Shown: positions 51,061 through 61,893 of the stretch, piece by piece | How positions within the stretch are numbered: the first letter of the stretch is position 1 | Layout: each line of letters begins with the position of its first letter | Assembly (NCBI RefSeq): GCF_014133895.1 | Contig: NC_050732.1 | Location: 1-64,000 of the forward strand | Reading direction: 5' to 3' | Origin: Torulaspora globosa | Lineage: Eukaryota > Ascomycota > Saccharomycetes > Saccharomycetales > Saccharomycetaceae | Length of the DNA stretch: 64,000 bases | Program-made: the position numbers and the translations under genes | Notes under the pieces: generated by a model | Seen by the model: only the letters and a program-made list of their open reading frames with translations | Told to the model about the DNA's origin: nothing | The model's database searches: none

Positions 51061-53425
51061 ATGACTTCAGCCTTCTGACGTCCTAAAACTGAAGAATTAG
51101 TTTGCCGATGAGCAAAATGAAACCAATTCACCGAAAAGCGTGCGATTAGTGTTATCCGATGATTCTCTGGTAATTCTGCAATCGCGACTGCTTCAAAAGG
51201 TCCGCACTTTCATTTCTTGTCTTCCATGCTGTATGAAACAATACCTCCCGACCAATATGGAAACAAGGGTCTCATCAACTGAATTTTGTGAATGTTGTTA
51301 ACCTCGTAACATCGCTCTAAGCTTCCATTCGTCTATCTGATCGCTTTCTGTACGTCCAAATGTTGCAAGTATCTTACCGTAACGAGCAGTAACTGAGGCG
51401 CCACGGCGCACTCTCAAGACGGAATGGTATTTCAGTTGCCAAGCAGCCAGATATTTGAAACAATAGTGCTTTTTCCTTTCGTCTCACCACTTCCGCGTTC
51501 TTCCGCTTAATGATGTTGATTAATTGGGTAATTGCGCTCATTCGATGCATGTAGTGGCGCTGCGCGTCGAATGAGGAAACATCTTTGGCTTCGACAACAA
51601 CTGAGTGCCTTCGAAATTCTGGCACGTCACGTAACGTCAAACTTGACAGCCCACCCATTGTCAGAGTTTAAGATGACGCAACGAACACGGATGAGACGCG
51701 GATAATCTACCGTACGTTTTAAACAATAGAATACGTCCACGTCCAGCTTTCAGGGTCCCTAAACGACAATAGAAGATATTCCTTCTGTTTGATCCGCATT
51801 CTTCCATGCTTGGCTACGGCTGGACTTAGCTCAGAGTGATCGTTCGGGAAGAGGCGATCTCACCATGCGTTTTCGTATCCGAAATGGAGAGCTTCTCTTG
51901 CGGCTTGCGCTACGAAAACCTGAGTGACAAGAGTATCTGTACACGCCCAGCATCGGCTATGCGATGCGACGGGCCGCACCGATTCGTCCAACGGACATTC
52001 ACCGGCCAACCTGAGGTCAATTCTGAGCTCTCCGATGTTCTGGAGGATGGTTTTCCAGCAAATGTGTCAACGCGAGCGTTTCGAAGCATTCTTGAAAAAT
52101 TCCCATTTTCGTTATTTGCCTATAACACTTCTTCGACGGTACTGTTGAAAAGGGAAACGAGAAACCAGAGCGATAAGATGCGGCTTCCAAGTATCGGCCA
52201 AGATGTGAGACAATGGTGCTTTGATTGGCATGGAGGCTTGCATATCGCTGTACGAAAAGATCGGGCAGCCTCTCATGGTAAGAAGCTTGCGGCGTCTTCC
52301 TCTTGAACGAGTAATAATGGTAGGAAATCATAACGGTGAATAAACCCTCGCCGACTGTGAATCTTCAAAAAGTGGTTTAAAGGAGCTTACTTTAGCAGTA
52401 ATTTCGATGTTGCATCTTGGTCGATCAGTCAGAAGAAGACTTGTTTGATTGGCATTTCTCTTTCAGGCACTGGAAGTCATCGTCATGGCGATTTCTTTCT
52501 TGCCGATGATCTAGTTTGTAGCGAGTCTTGGCGATATTTGAACCACATTGTCGATAATAGGGTCCCCGAATGTCCTTTTTGTCAACTACAACTCGAGCCT
52601 TTGTTATGCTATCTTGGCCCTAAGACAGTAAGGCATATGCTGTAACACCGCTAATTCCATTACTCACGCCCAAGGGGTCCCCTACCGGAAAACTCCAGAA
52701 ATCAACCCAAGGAAATTTACAGCCACAGGACGGATATTATCTCGATCTGCAATTGTATCCTTAACAACCGTGGAGGAGCAGCAACTGCTGCTTCGGTCTT
52801 TTTAGTTTGTGGGGGCGTGTTCGGGGGGGAGGGTGCCATTGTCCCTCCTTATACAAAAGTTGGTGCTAGAACTGGCATGGTTCACTCAGCCCCATGTTTG
52901 ATGACCAGCAAATCGCTTTAAACCAGGGTTCTGATCGATCTCACTTCTTTTGGTCTCTGGACTTTCTTGGAAAGAAGTTAGATACCTCCCGTTTGAAAAC
53001 ATTGCCTAGACCGCAATTATCAGGCTTACGTTGAAGTCGACTAACGATGGAAAATCAAAATAACACAGAATTCAGTCAAGTACGCCATGCCAGTCTGATA
53101 ACTTGTCTAATCTTTTCTGGTTACCCTTTGATGGTGCTCTTGTGCTTAAGATCTTCGGCGCTCAGCCGTAAGATCAGTAGTTACCATGTAAGAAATGGCC
53201 CGTAGCAATTTTGGTGTTTGGAATCTAAAACCGCCACGGCTTGGTGCCACAGCAGTTTTGTTCTTTCATGAAGCTCCAGCTGACCGAATGGACTGCGTAA
53301 CTCACTCGCGACAGCACTAGAGAGTAATCAGCTAACGGATTCATTCAGCAAGATTATAACATGACGAAAATCGCTATGAATCAGTACAAGCTTCTTGAGA
53401 AAACTACAGGAATTAAAAAGATGCT
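51061..53425. other. Intergenic upstream of adhesin 2
   Basis: About 2.4 kb without a recognisable gene. The longest + strand frame (51836-52306) starts at GTG and has no domain. Some of this may be regulatory, as for FLO11. Confidence 0.45.
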
Positions 53426-53429
53426 ATGG

Positions 53430-53690
53430 CATCACCGTAGAAGTATTAGTGCTAGACCGAGAAGAAAACCAGTTGCGCCAAAACTTAACTTGTTACTGGC
53501 GTCTGCTACGACGACAATGGTGCGGTAGCTGTTTCTTGCAGTTGGGCTGCTGGTGCTATCAGCAGTAACCTTCCGCCGGTTAGATGTTCATTTCACGGGG
53601 GCCACAGTCGGTTACTCTCGGCATTAGTGCTGAGACACCTCACTCGCAGAACAAGTAGTCATATAGACAGTCGCATTCGGTTCTCTTTGG
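53430..53690 (-). pseudogene. Relic of a third FLO11-type adhesin (3' end)
   Basis: The + strand sequence 53430-53590 resembles 45710-45830, the C-terminal end of adhesin 2. Shared words include GACCGAGAAG, AAACCAGTTGC, CCAAAA and TTCAACTTG or TTAACTTG, then GATGCGGTAG-like and GTTTCTTG words. A further match to the cysteine repeat (GAACAAGTAGTCATATAGACAGTCGC) is at about 53649-53675. Stops and deletions break it. It lies upstream of adhesin 2 in the same orientation, so a tandem array once held at least three copies. Confidence 0.75.
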
Positions 53691-53699
53691 CTGCCATAT

Positions 53700-56600
53700 T
53701 CTATAAAAGGTTTGAGTTGAGTCTAAAAGCCCGCTGTCGCCGATGCGCCGGAATTTTGGTACATGAGGTGCTTGTCAGGTTAGTCTTGAATTCTTCCCAT
53801 CGAGGCGAGGTTTTATAGCCGAAGTGACTTGCGTTCCTCCATGAGGCTAGGGTGATGATCGCAGCAGCGTTGTACTCTGCACGCGGTGATTGCGGTAATC
53901 TCTTCCCATGAAATGTCGTATGTTCTGTCGGAAATCTGCTTCGTTGCAGTGATCAAAGCGCCTATTTTGCAAAGTCTCTATGTAACCGCTGAGAGGAACA
54001 GAACAGAGGCTGCTGCGTTTCCATGTGTTTCTAACAGGAGCTCCCCGAGAATAATCGCGAGCCTTCTTCCATATTTCAATAGCAGGATGGTCACATCAGA
54101 GGCGGGAAGCGTGTATCAATGAGATAATCGCCCTTGAGCAGGAACAATAGCGCTCTCAGCTTCAGGAGGTGCATCAGCGAAATGACTGATGACTTTCTAG
54201 AGACGCGAGAGATCAGCGAGACTCGCCACACCGATACTGCGAAGCCAGGGCCTTCCCGCCAAGTTCTAGGACACTCTTAACGCAACTTATCAAGTACGAA
54301 TCCCATCAAGCACCGCTAGAACGAATTTCATGATGCTTTTTGATATTCGATCTCGAATAAGCCAACACTCCCAAACAATACTTCTGATGTAAGCTACAAG
54401 TTCGGAAGCCCTTGGTTGCTACGATACACAGTTCGGCACTGCAACCGGGCATAAAATGTGAAGAAACTCAACGTGACGACTGTTATTTCTTCCATCATTT
54501 CCTTCCTTCGACGCTTGGCAATCTTGACCGATTAGGTACTGTTCAGGCAATCGAAGGCCGTCCCAGAATGGCAAAGCTAGCACAGAATTCGGAAAGAAGA
54601 CTTACCATTTTTGGACAAGGAAATAATGCCAGAAGCATAGCTTGCCTTCCAGTTCCATAGATGGTAGCACTTGGCAAATCCTCGGCACCGCTACAAGCAT
54701 CGAATCCTTGTGATGATCTTAGCGTAGCAGCCTCAAGCAGGTATTTGACCGTCGAAAATCGTCCTGACGCTTTATCTGCATAGGGCGGCCTCCCTTTTGG
54801 GTTTTTCCACTAAATCTGGAAAGCATAGAACGAATTAGGCCTCCAGTGCCCGAGAGTCAAGCCAATTCTTACAAAATTTCTCGATGGTTGTCTTGCCAAT
54901 TACGTCTGTCTGCCTCCTCACGAGAGACCTAGAGCTCTACGAGCCGCTATCCATGTTTCTTCAAGAAGGAGATTTAGGATACCATCCTCGGTGTCAACGG
55001 TTTCCTAATGAGGCTGCTAGTTCCACAATCGGCAAGTAAGTCTTAGAACTCTAGGAACGAGAACCAATCTTTGACGAGATTTTCCCTATGGTTACGGCCT
55101 GTAGAATGATCGGGAACTACAGTGAAGCAATCTGGCCAAAATTCACCTATCGGTCGCGTGCCTTTATCTTCCATAGACTAAAAGGGAAAGAGTATATGAA
55201 GTCTCCATAATGCTTTCAGGAAATAAACCGATTATGGACAGCCCACTAGATCCTCTGGTAGCTCTTTCTTGTGTAAAACAATAGGACCCAGGAACAATAG
55301 ATCCGTAGCATATGGTCTAGGTCCCCCAGTGATTGAACGAAAAGGATGCTGCTCACTCTGCGCGCCTTCTTAGCCTTAGATTCAAGTCTCTTGTGAACTT
55401 TTTCGCAGGAAGAAGCATTACAGCTTTCAAGCCAGCATCAGAGGCATATTGCATCACTTCTTTCTCAATAGCGTCCATGTTTCCACAAACGACAGTAACC
55501 ATTGGTTAGATGACTAAACCAAAGAGTCGATAAAACGCCGGATGGCTGGCAAACAGTAAAAGCCAGTCAAGGTCTTTTTTTTTTGAAGGTGAGATTTTCA
55601 CATCTTCTGCCTCGAAATGTAGATGAATGGAGCTGTCTGTTAGAATGGAAGTTCGACAGTTACTCGAATCCCCATGTCATGGGCTTTGTAGTGAAGAAGG
55701 TTTCGTGGTGAGCATCTGAAATGCTTCAAAGGACAGTTGGCGACCCCTCCTTGAATGACGATGGAATGCCGTGGCAGCTGGACAGCTGAAGATCCGTTCT
55801 TGGATGGCAATGGAAGACTATGGCAGCTGGAGAGCATCCTTGAACGACAATGGAATGCTATAGCAGCTGAAGAACGTAAATGCTATGCAAAAGGTGGAAC
55901 GTGACAGGCACACCGCCGCATCCGACAGCCTTGTTCCCGAGTTCGAAGGCGACTGTGATGAATAGATATTGATACCCCCTCCGACTACCGACAGTTGTGA
56001 GTTTCCGCTCAACAGCTTGGTGTTTGAAACCACAGGCTCGTGTCGAGCCGCGACATCGCCTTTCCAAATATCTTCAAGATCATAAGCTGAGATACTTGCA
56101 TGAGTGGCATGCGATGCTGCATCCTCGGGCTGCTTCAACTCTACTCACTGTTATAATTAAAAGCCTTCGGCTCAAGCTTTGGATGTTTCCTGGAACAAAA
56201 AGTTTAAACTTTGCACAACGATTGACAGCCCTTGTACAGCTCTTATCGGTTGCATCCTTTGCAGATCTGCTATGATCTTGACCTAACTGGGTATGAAATA
56301 AACTGCGTCGGATTTTTGATAGACCTAGTGCAATAGTTTCAGGTTCCTAATGTAAACTTATCATCGGAGGGAATTGATAAGGTGATCCTCGCAGGCCAAT
56401 TCAAAATAATGGTTTAATCTAAGTCGACCCTATTGTGGAACAACTTAGCCAAGTTGGCATCTAGTCTTTTATTTGTGTTGTTTGTCTGCAATTTTGCATA
56501 TGCGAGCGCGATAAATGAACGCTGGCCCTAATAGATTGTTCTTGTTGAAGCCGCAAACATCTCTCTCGCCCAGGAAAGCGACAACCTTGGAGTCAGATGT

Positions 56601-58128
56601 TCCTCAAGGCGACAGTTTACAGTATATAAGTGTATCTAACCTAGGTTTCATAAAGAGGCCTCGTGCAAGGATTGAGCAGATTTGATGACGGTTTTGCAGC
56701 GTACAACCATCTGTTACGTATCTAGTCTTTTCATAGACAGGATTCAGCCTTCAGAAAGGATAGAGACCAAGATGTCGTCCACGCATTTTTTTGTTTTCCT
56801 TCCGCAATGAACGCTAAGAATGTAAGTTGCAGTCAACCTACAAAACAATAAAATAAAGAATAAACAAAACGCTACAATGAAAATAAGAGTCAACATTAGA
56901 AGCGCAAATGCAAACTGCCTCGTAAGCGTCTAATCTGTAGTTTTTGATGATATTCTGCCTTGAAACATATATCCTGGCCGCAGAATAATCTGCAGCGATC
57001 AAAGCACAATGTGATGTCTCCATTGGACTCAAGCCTGGATAATCAATGTGATTCGTCCCCGTCCATCTGCATTACAGCCAGGAAACGAATGGAAACCAGT
57101 AATCGATTAACAAGATCATCAGCGATGGAGGATCGCAGATCAGCAAGAATCGCAAATAAAACGTGCTCCGAAGATTCTGATGCGAGTTCCTTGGAGATCT
57201 CATTACAGACAAGCTGTTGCAGAGTAAGCTACTGAGAAAACGATTGTAGGAGCTAGTAAACAAGACGATATTTTAGCGTTCTGACCCTGGCGCCCAAAGC
57301 GACAAACTGGGCACCCACATGAACAAAGAACAGGCTCAGGGTGATAACTCTCATCAGCATCTTCTAGAGCTTTATCTCATTTCGAAGTTCAATTGCGGAC
57401 GTGTTATATGCTCAACTGACGTCCACACGATGTTCAAAAACGTACTCAAGCCGTCAACAAAGATTCCGAGAACATTCCAAACGTTACATCAATACCGCCA
57501 TGATTCTCTGCTGGTCCAGAGCCTCGACGAAGAATACCGTGAAGAAACTTTGCGGTAGAGAAGGACCATGAAAATACCTCCAGCAACACCAATGAAACTG
57601 ACAAAGCAGATACAAGGCATTCAATATCTCGCACCGATCAGCGCATGCCTTGAATTAAAATATAGTCAGAAACCAAAAAGCCGCGCAAGCCTAGTGCATC
57701 ATCTAACGGATACAGCGCAGTATCATAAACATCTCTCAGCTGTTGAAATTTGAGCGCAGAAAATATATATATATGAATAATTGTTACTTGCCAAGATGGT
57801 AGTGGGAATGCTGAAGGAACTTCGTATTATGAATGGCTAAATGCACTTTCTGTTAATAATGACTGGCGCAGGCAGGCGCCAGTCGGACTTCGAGAAGTGG
57901 AAACAGCCCCACTTTATAGCAAATAAATGCTTGGCGCGCGCGGCGCTACCATCGAATCCGCAAAGGTGTCAATCAAATTCAGTCGTGATTTGTGATAGTA
58001 ATTGTCTACTTCTCGTAATGAATAAATAATACTCTGTAAAGTGGTGAATGGTTATAGAAAGAGTCGTTTAGTCTGTTGAGATCTCGTCATATGGATTCTG
58101 CTATTTGCATGATTCAGCCATCTTATCT
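53700..58128. other. Gene-poor stretch at the core/subtelomere border
   Basis: About 4.4 kb with only short frames, most without ATG starts and none with a recognisable domain. It contains a 44-base tandem repeat (55749-55876) and, near its right end, a 9-base-arm hairpin at 57861-57884. Confidence 0.5.
55749..55876. repeat. Three imperfect 44-base tandem repeats
   Basis: Copies start near 55749, 55794 and 55838. Each reads roughly CCTTGAA-GAC-ATGGAATGC-(A/G)TGGCAGCTG followed by GACAGCTGAA or GAGAGCAT. They lie outside any called gene. Confidence 0.6.
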
Positions 58129-59229
58129 CTAAAATTCATCGGCGTATGGCAGGTTGGAGACATCGCCGACGGCGACGTAGTTAAATTTGTCTAGTTTGAA
58201 AGTACCGGCAGAGTCGATCTTCAATTCAGCAGGAACTGCGGCGCCGTCGTTCTCCAGAGCGAATTTTAGAGCGGCATAGTCCTTGGCGACAGAGATATCC
58301 TTGCCCTTCTTGAGTTCGGAGACGACCTTCTTAATGTTTTGTGCGACCTGTGTGGCGTCGGGGCTCTTGACAAACAGAGTGAAGAGACCAATGTTGTTGA
58401 ATCTTTGCAATTTGGCAGAGTGGACCAGCGGGGCGAGGTCGGATAGAGGCGAGGTCACGTAACGGGAAAGCAGTTCGTACTCACCGAACGACTCCTTGGC
58501 GACTGGTACGGCGATGGCAGCGACAGAGTCGGCGTGGGCAAATCTGGCCCTGGTCTCACCGGAGTAGGTCTTTGGTGCCACGGAGGCCGCTAATGGACTG
58601 CCGGTAGGCAAAGAACTCAACAAGGAGTCACTCACAAACTTTTTCAAGTCGGCCTCGTTAACGCCCTGTCCGACGATCTCGATGTTCTCCTTGGTGTAAA
58701 CCTTGTCAGCGAATGCCCTGATATCATCCAAGCTGACCGTCTCCACGCCATCGTACAAGACAGTGTTGCCCAGGCCCTTTCTGAAAGTCACGTTGTACAG
58801 CAGATCCTCAGCCTTCCTCAAAGGACAGGTCTCAGCGACCATCAGGTCATGACGGGCTGCTGGCAGAACAGTCTCCTTCAGTTCGTGTGCCTTGAAAGAC
58901 GTCTTGTACAACACATTGCCTAAAGCGTTCACGTAGTATGGGAGATCCTCCTTCAGGAAAGTGGCCTTTAGAGTGATAAATTCTCTGTCTACGGTCGATT
59001 CAAACTTACCACCCAACAACTCGGACTCTCTCACCAATCTCAAAGCAGACTTACCGCTCGTGTTTTGGAAGTTGAATCTAGACAGAAGATGTGCAACACC
59101 GTCCTTTGTAGCGTAACGAGAACCACCATGCACTTTCACAGCAAGTGTGGAAATCTTGCCACTGCCGTCGGTGGCACTAACCGTATAACGTCTTAAAGCT
59201 TGTTTGGCGAATTGTAATCTGGTAGACAT
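58129..59229 (-). CDS. QCR2: Ubiquinol-cytochrome c reductase core subunit 2
   Basis: 366 residues (S. cerevisiae Qcr2 is 368), from the ATG at 59229; the longer frame begins with TTG. A mitochondrial presequence rich in Arg/Ser/Ala is followed by [30 protein letters not shown] and [19 protein letters not shown], and it ends [18 protein letters not shown]. It is a non-catalytic, peptidase-like core protein of respiratory complex III in the inner membrane. It is divergent from RPC82. A CCAAT word (reverse of 59496-59500) and a CACGTG (59815-59820) lie in the shared promoter, as expected for Hap- and Cbf1-influenced respiratory genes. Confidence 0.97.
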   Translation of the reverse strand: MSTRLQFAKQALRRYTVSATDGSGKISTLAVKVHGGSRYATKDGVAHLLSRFNFQNTSGKSALRLVRESELLGGKFESTVDREFITLKATFLKEDLPYYVNALGNVLYKTSFKAHELKETVLPAARHDLMVAETCPLRKAEDLLYNVTFRKGLGNTVLYDGVETVSLDDIRAFADKVYTKENIEIVGQGVNEADLKKFVSDSLLSSLPTGSPLAASVAPKTYSGETRARFAHADSVAAIAVPVAKESFGEYELLSRYVTSPLSDLAPLVHSAKLQRFNNIGLFTLFVKSPDATQVAQNIKKVVSELKKGKDISVAKDYAALKFALENDGAAVPAELKIDSAGTFKLDKFNYVAVGDVSNLPYADEF

Positions 59230-59909
59230 CTCAATCTCGTTGGTCGGACGCAATCCTGGTTCAAATCTCGTTTCAATCGAAGTATACGCTCGGCAAAGAA
59301 ATCTCAATTTATCACTCCGTTACCAGCTCTTACAAAACAAGTTGGGCTCCAATGGGTCGCAACCAATCCCTCACGAACCACTCGATCCTACAGGAACTAT
59401 CGGTATGCCCATTGACTGAGCTGCTCAGGCTGAGCTGAATGCTATCCAGCTGGTTCTCTCATCGTAGTTACCGGTGAAAAATTTCGTACTCTTTGATTGG
59501 CTCGTCGCCGGCGACGCGCGGCGCTACCATGCATAAAATTGCCAATCTATAAGCTTTAGAGTCTCAACAGCGGTGCTGTGGACTTCTTTTCTAGCCAGAT
59601 TCCCGGACACGGCTGGACGTTAGTGCAGCCTCCTGGATTGAGTGACCAATTCTGCGTCCTGATTTTCCAGCGAAAGTTCTCTCGAATTTTGCCAAAAAAG
59701 AGAGCGAAACTGGGACACCAGCACGCACGCCAGCAATCTCGCTAGCCATCAGCCGTGAACGCTGATTCTTGATAGTTTCGCCTCGTCTTTACTAGTTATT
59801 TAGTGTCGTCGTGGCACGTGACTGACTGAAAAATCTTAGGCAAAGACGTCATAGAAAGTATAGCGATGAGCTGCTCATACAGGCTGATCTGCCCCAGTAG
59901 TAGCCCGCA
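59230..59909. promoter_or_regulatory. Divergent QCR2/RPC82 promoter
   Basis: 680 bases. CACGTG followed by AC at 59815-59822 gives the Cbf1-type word GTCACGTG on the minus strand. ATTGG at 59496-59500 is a possible Hap site. GTCGCCGGCGAC at 59504-59515 is a perfect palindrome. CGCGCGGCGCTACCAT at about 59515-59530 recurs downstream of QCR2 at about 57937-57952. Confidence 0.5.
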
Positions 59910-61823
59910 ATGGCCTCAGTTGCGCCTGTTGGAAGCACCCAAGCGTCTGCCACGCCGGCAGCTACTCCTACGCCGGCAGCGAGCAATGCTGCCGACGACA
60001 CAGTGACACTTTCTTCGCTAGAGCAGAGAACTCTGAATCCGGAATGGTTTTTGTATACTGAACTGGCAAGATTTTACCTTGGGGAACGTGCAGCTTTGAT
60101 AATTGATTTGCTTATTTCAAAGGGAAGATTGAGTGTGTTCGAGATACTGGAAAGATCACCTTCTTTGGACGCAAGAAGTATTAGAACAGCTCTGGTATCT
60201 TTGATCCAAGTCAGATGCGTCAGATATTGGGAGGAGGTTGCACCGTCCGGGAGATCTACCACGTACTACTATTTCAACGAGGATGGGCTGCTGCTGTTTT
60301 TGTACTCTGGCCTGATTATCGAGGAAGTGAGCCAACAGGTTCCGCAGAGCGATTTGGCAGCGCAAATCGCACAATCAATTCTTTCTTTGGGCTCTATTAC
60401 TGTCAAGGATTTTTTGCACAACTTCGAGAGCTCAAAGAATGAAATTTTGTCAGTATTTGTGCAGCTCTGTGAGTCAGGATTTCTATCGCCTTTGTCCAAG
60501 TTGCATTATGCGCCATTGAACGACCTGTGGACGCATCTATATGAAAAGGAATACGATGCTATACCAAGGACGTCGACCCTCTCGGACCTTAAGAAAAGGA
60601 CCGAAGCTAAAGGAAAAGCTAAAGTGGAGTTCCAGAAACTGCTCAGTGCAGCCAACGACACGAGCAGCATTCTAACAGTTGATCCTGAAACATCCTTGAG
60701 GACTGTGGTAAATACCGCGCCATTGGTCTTGAATCTGGAGAGATTCTTAAAGAGCCGAAGATCCAAGCAGCTAGTCAAGCTTGCTAAGACCAGGACGGGT
60801 TCCGTTCCAGCAGAGATTTACAAGGTCGCTCTAGCGATCTCTGAACGCAAGACACCGCCACTGGTAGATCCGATGAAGAGAACAGGATTGCTGCAAGAAC
60901 TCGACGAAGCGAAGGCCATCGAGGAGGACTTGGAACTTATGGAGGAGAAGACCCAAGGAGTTACGTTCAACGCCATAGATATTTCAAAATACCTACCTTC
61001 TACTTTCGACCTTCGTGGAACTATGGTATCAACTTTAAAAGGCACCAGAAATTCAAACGATACAGGCGGCCAGCCGAATAAGAGACTGAAAACCGAGGAT
61101 GGATTCGTGATTCCTCCATTGCCCAAAAATATTAACAACGAGGTTGATCAGAATGAAGACGAAGATTTTGAGGATTTTGACGACAACGATCCAGATCCAC
61201 ATTCGATCTCTCTCATCAATAATCACCTAAGACTGCTCGCCTCTTCAAGTATCCCATTCCTCAAAGAGTCAAGGCCGGGCGTGTATTATGTACCTTATTC
61301 GAAGCTGGTTCCTGCACTCAAATCTTCCGTTTACGATTATTTGCTTGCTTCTACTCTGGGTCCATCGGCAATGCGCATTCGTCGCTGCATTTGTGCCAAT
61401 AGTTTAGTGTCAGAGAAGGTAATCAACTCGACAGCTCTTATGAAGGAGAAAGACATTAGATCTACTATTGCCTCCCTTGTGAAGTATAACGTGGTTGAGA
61501 TACAGGAAGTCCCAAGAACAGCAGATAGGGCTGCTTCCAGGGCTGTATTCCTATTCAGATCAAAGGAGAGGCATGCTTACGATTTTATGAAGCAGAATCT
61601 TGCCTGGAATATTGGAAACCTCTTATTCAAAAAAGAGAAACTGAAGGAGGAGAATATTGATCTTCTAACAAAAGCAAATAGAGATGACGTTAAAGGGAGA
61701 GAAAGTGAACTTTTACTGCCAAGTGAGTTGAATCAGCTTAGAATGGTCAACGAGCGCGAATTGAACATAATAACTCGCGTGTGTCGGGTTCTATCACTTT
61801 GGGAAGTTTTCAAATTCTTTTGA
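59910..61823 (+). CDS. RPC82: RNA polymerase III subunit C82
   Basis: 637 residues (S. cerevisiae Rpc82 is 654), from the ATG at 59910. An Ala/Thr/Pro-rich N-terminal tail (1-33) leads to four winged-helix domains, for example ERAALIIDLLISKGRLSVFE and TFFLYS-like segments. An acidic linker near 410-430 (DQNEDEDFEDFDDNDPD) and a C-terminal coiled region (NELNIITRV type) are visible. With C34 and C31 it forms the subcomplex that contacts TFIIIB to start transcription of tRNA and 5S genes in the nucleus. Position next to QCR2 and SKI3 is as in S. cerevisiae, which supports orthology. Confidence 0.96.
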   Translation: MASVAPVGSTQASATPAATPTPAASNAADDTVTLSSLEQRTLNPEWFLYTELARFYLGERAALIIDLLISKGRLSVFEILERSPSLDARSIRTALVSLIQVRCVRYWEEVAPSGRSTTYYYFNEDGLLLFLYSGLIIEEVSQQVPQSDLAAQIAQSILSLGSITVKDFLHNFESSKNEILSVFVQLCESGFLSPLSKLHYAPLNDLWTHLYEKEYDAIPRTSTLSDLKKRTEAKGKAKVEFQKLLSAANDTSSILTVDPETSLRTVVNTAPLVLNLERFLKSRRSKQLVKLAKTRTGSVPAEIYKVALAISERKTPPLVDPMKRTGLLQELDEAKAIEEDLELMEEKTQGVTFNAIDISKYLPSTFDLRGTMVSTLKGTRNSNDTGGQPNKRLKTEDGFVIPPLPKNINNEVDQNEDEDFEDFDDNDPDPHSISLINNHLRLLASSSIPFLKESRPGVYYVPYSKLVPALKSSVYDYLLASTLGPSAMRIRRCICANSLVSEKVINSTALMKEKDIRSTIASLVKYNVVEIQEVPRTADRAASRAVFLFRSKERHAYDFMKQNLAWNIGNLLFKKEKLKEENIDLLTKANRDDVKGRESELLLPSELNQLRMVNERELNIITRVCRVLSLWEVFKFF

Positions 61824-61893
61824 ATTATAGAGAGCTATCAACGTAATATCTATAAAACACAACATAACAAAAACCCGCCAGGTTAATTGAGCC

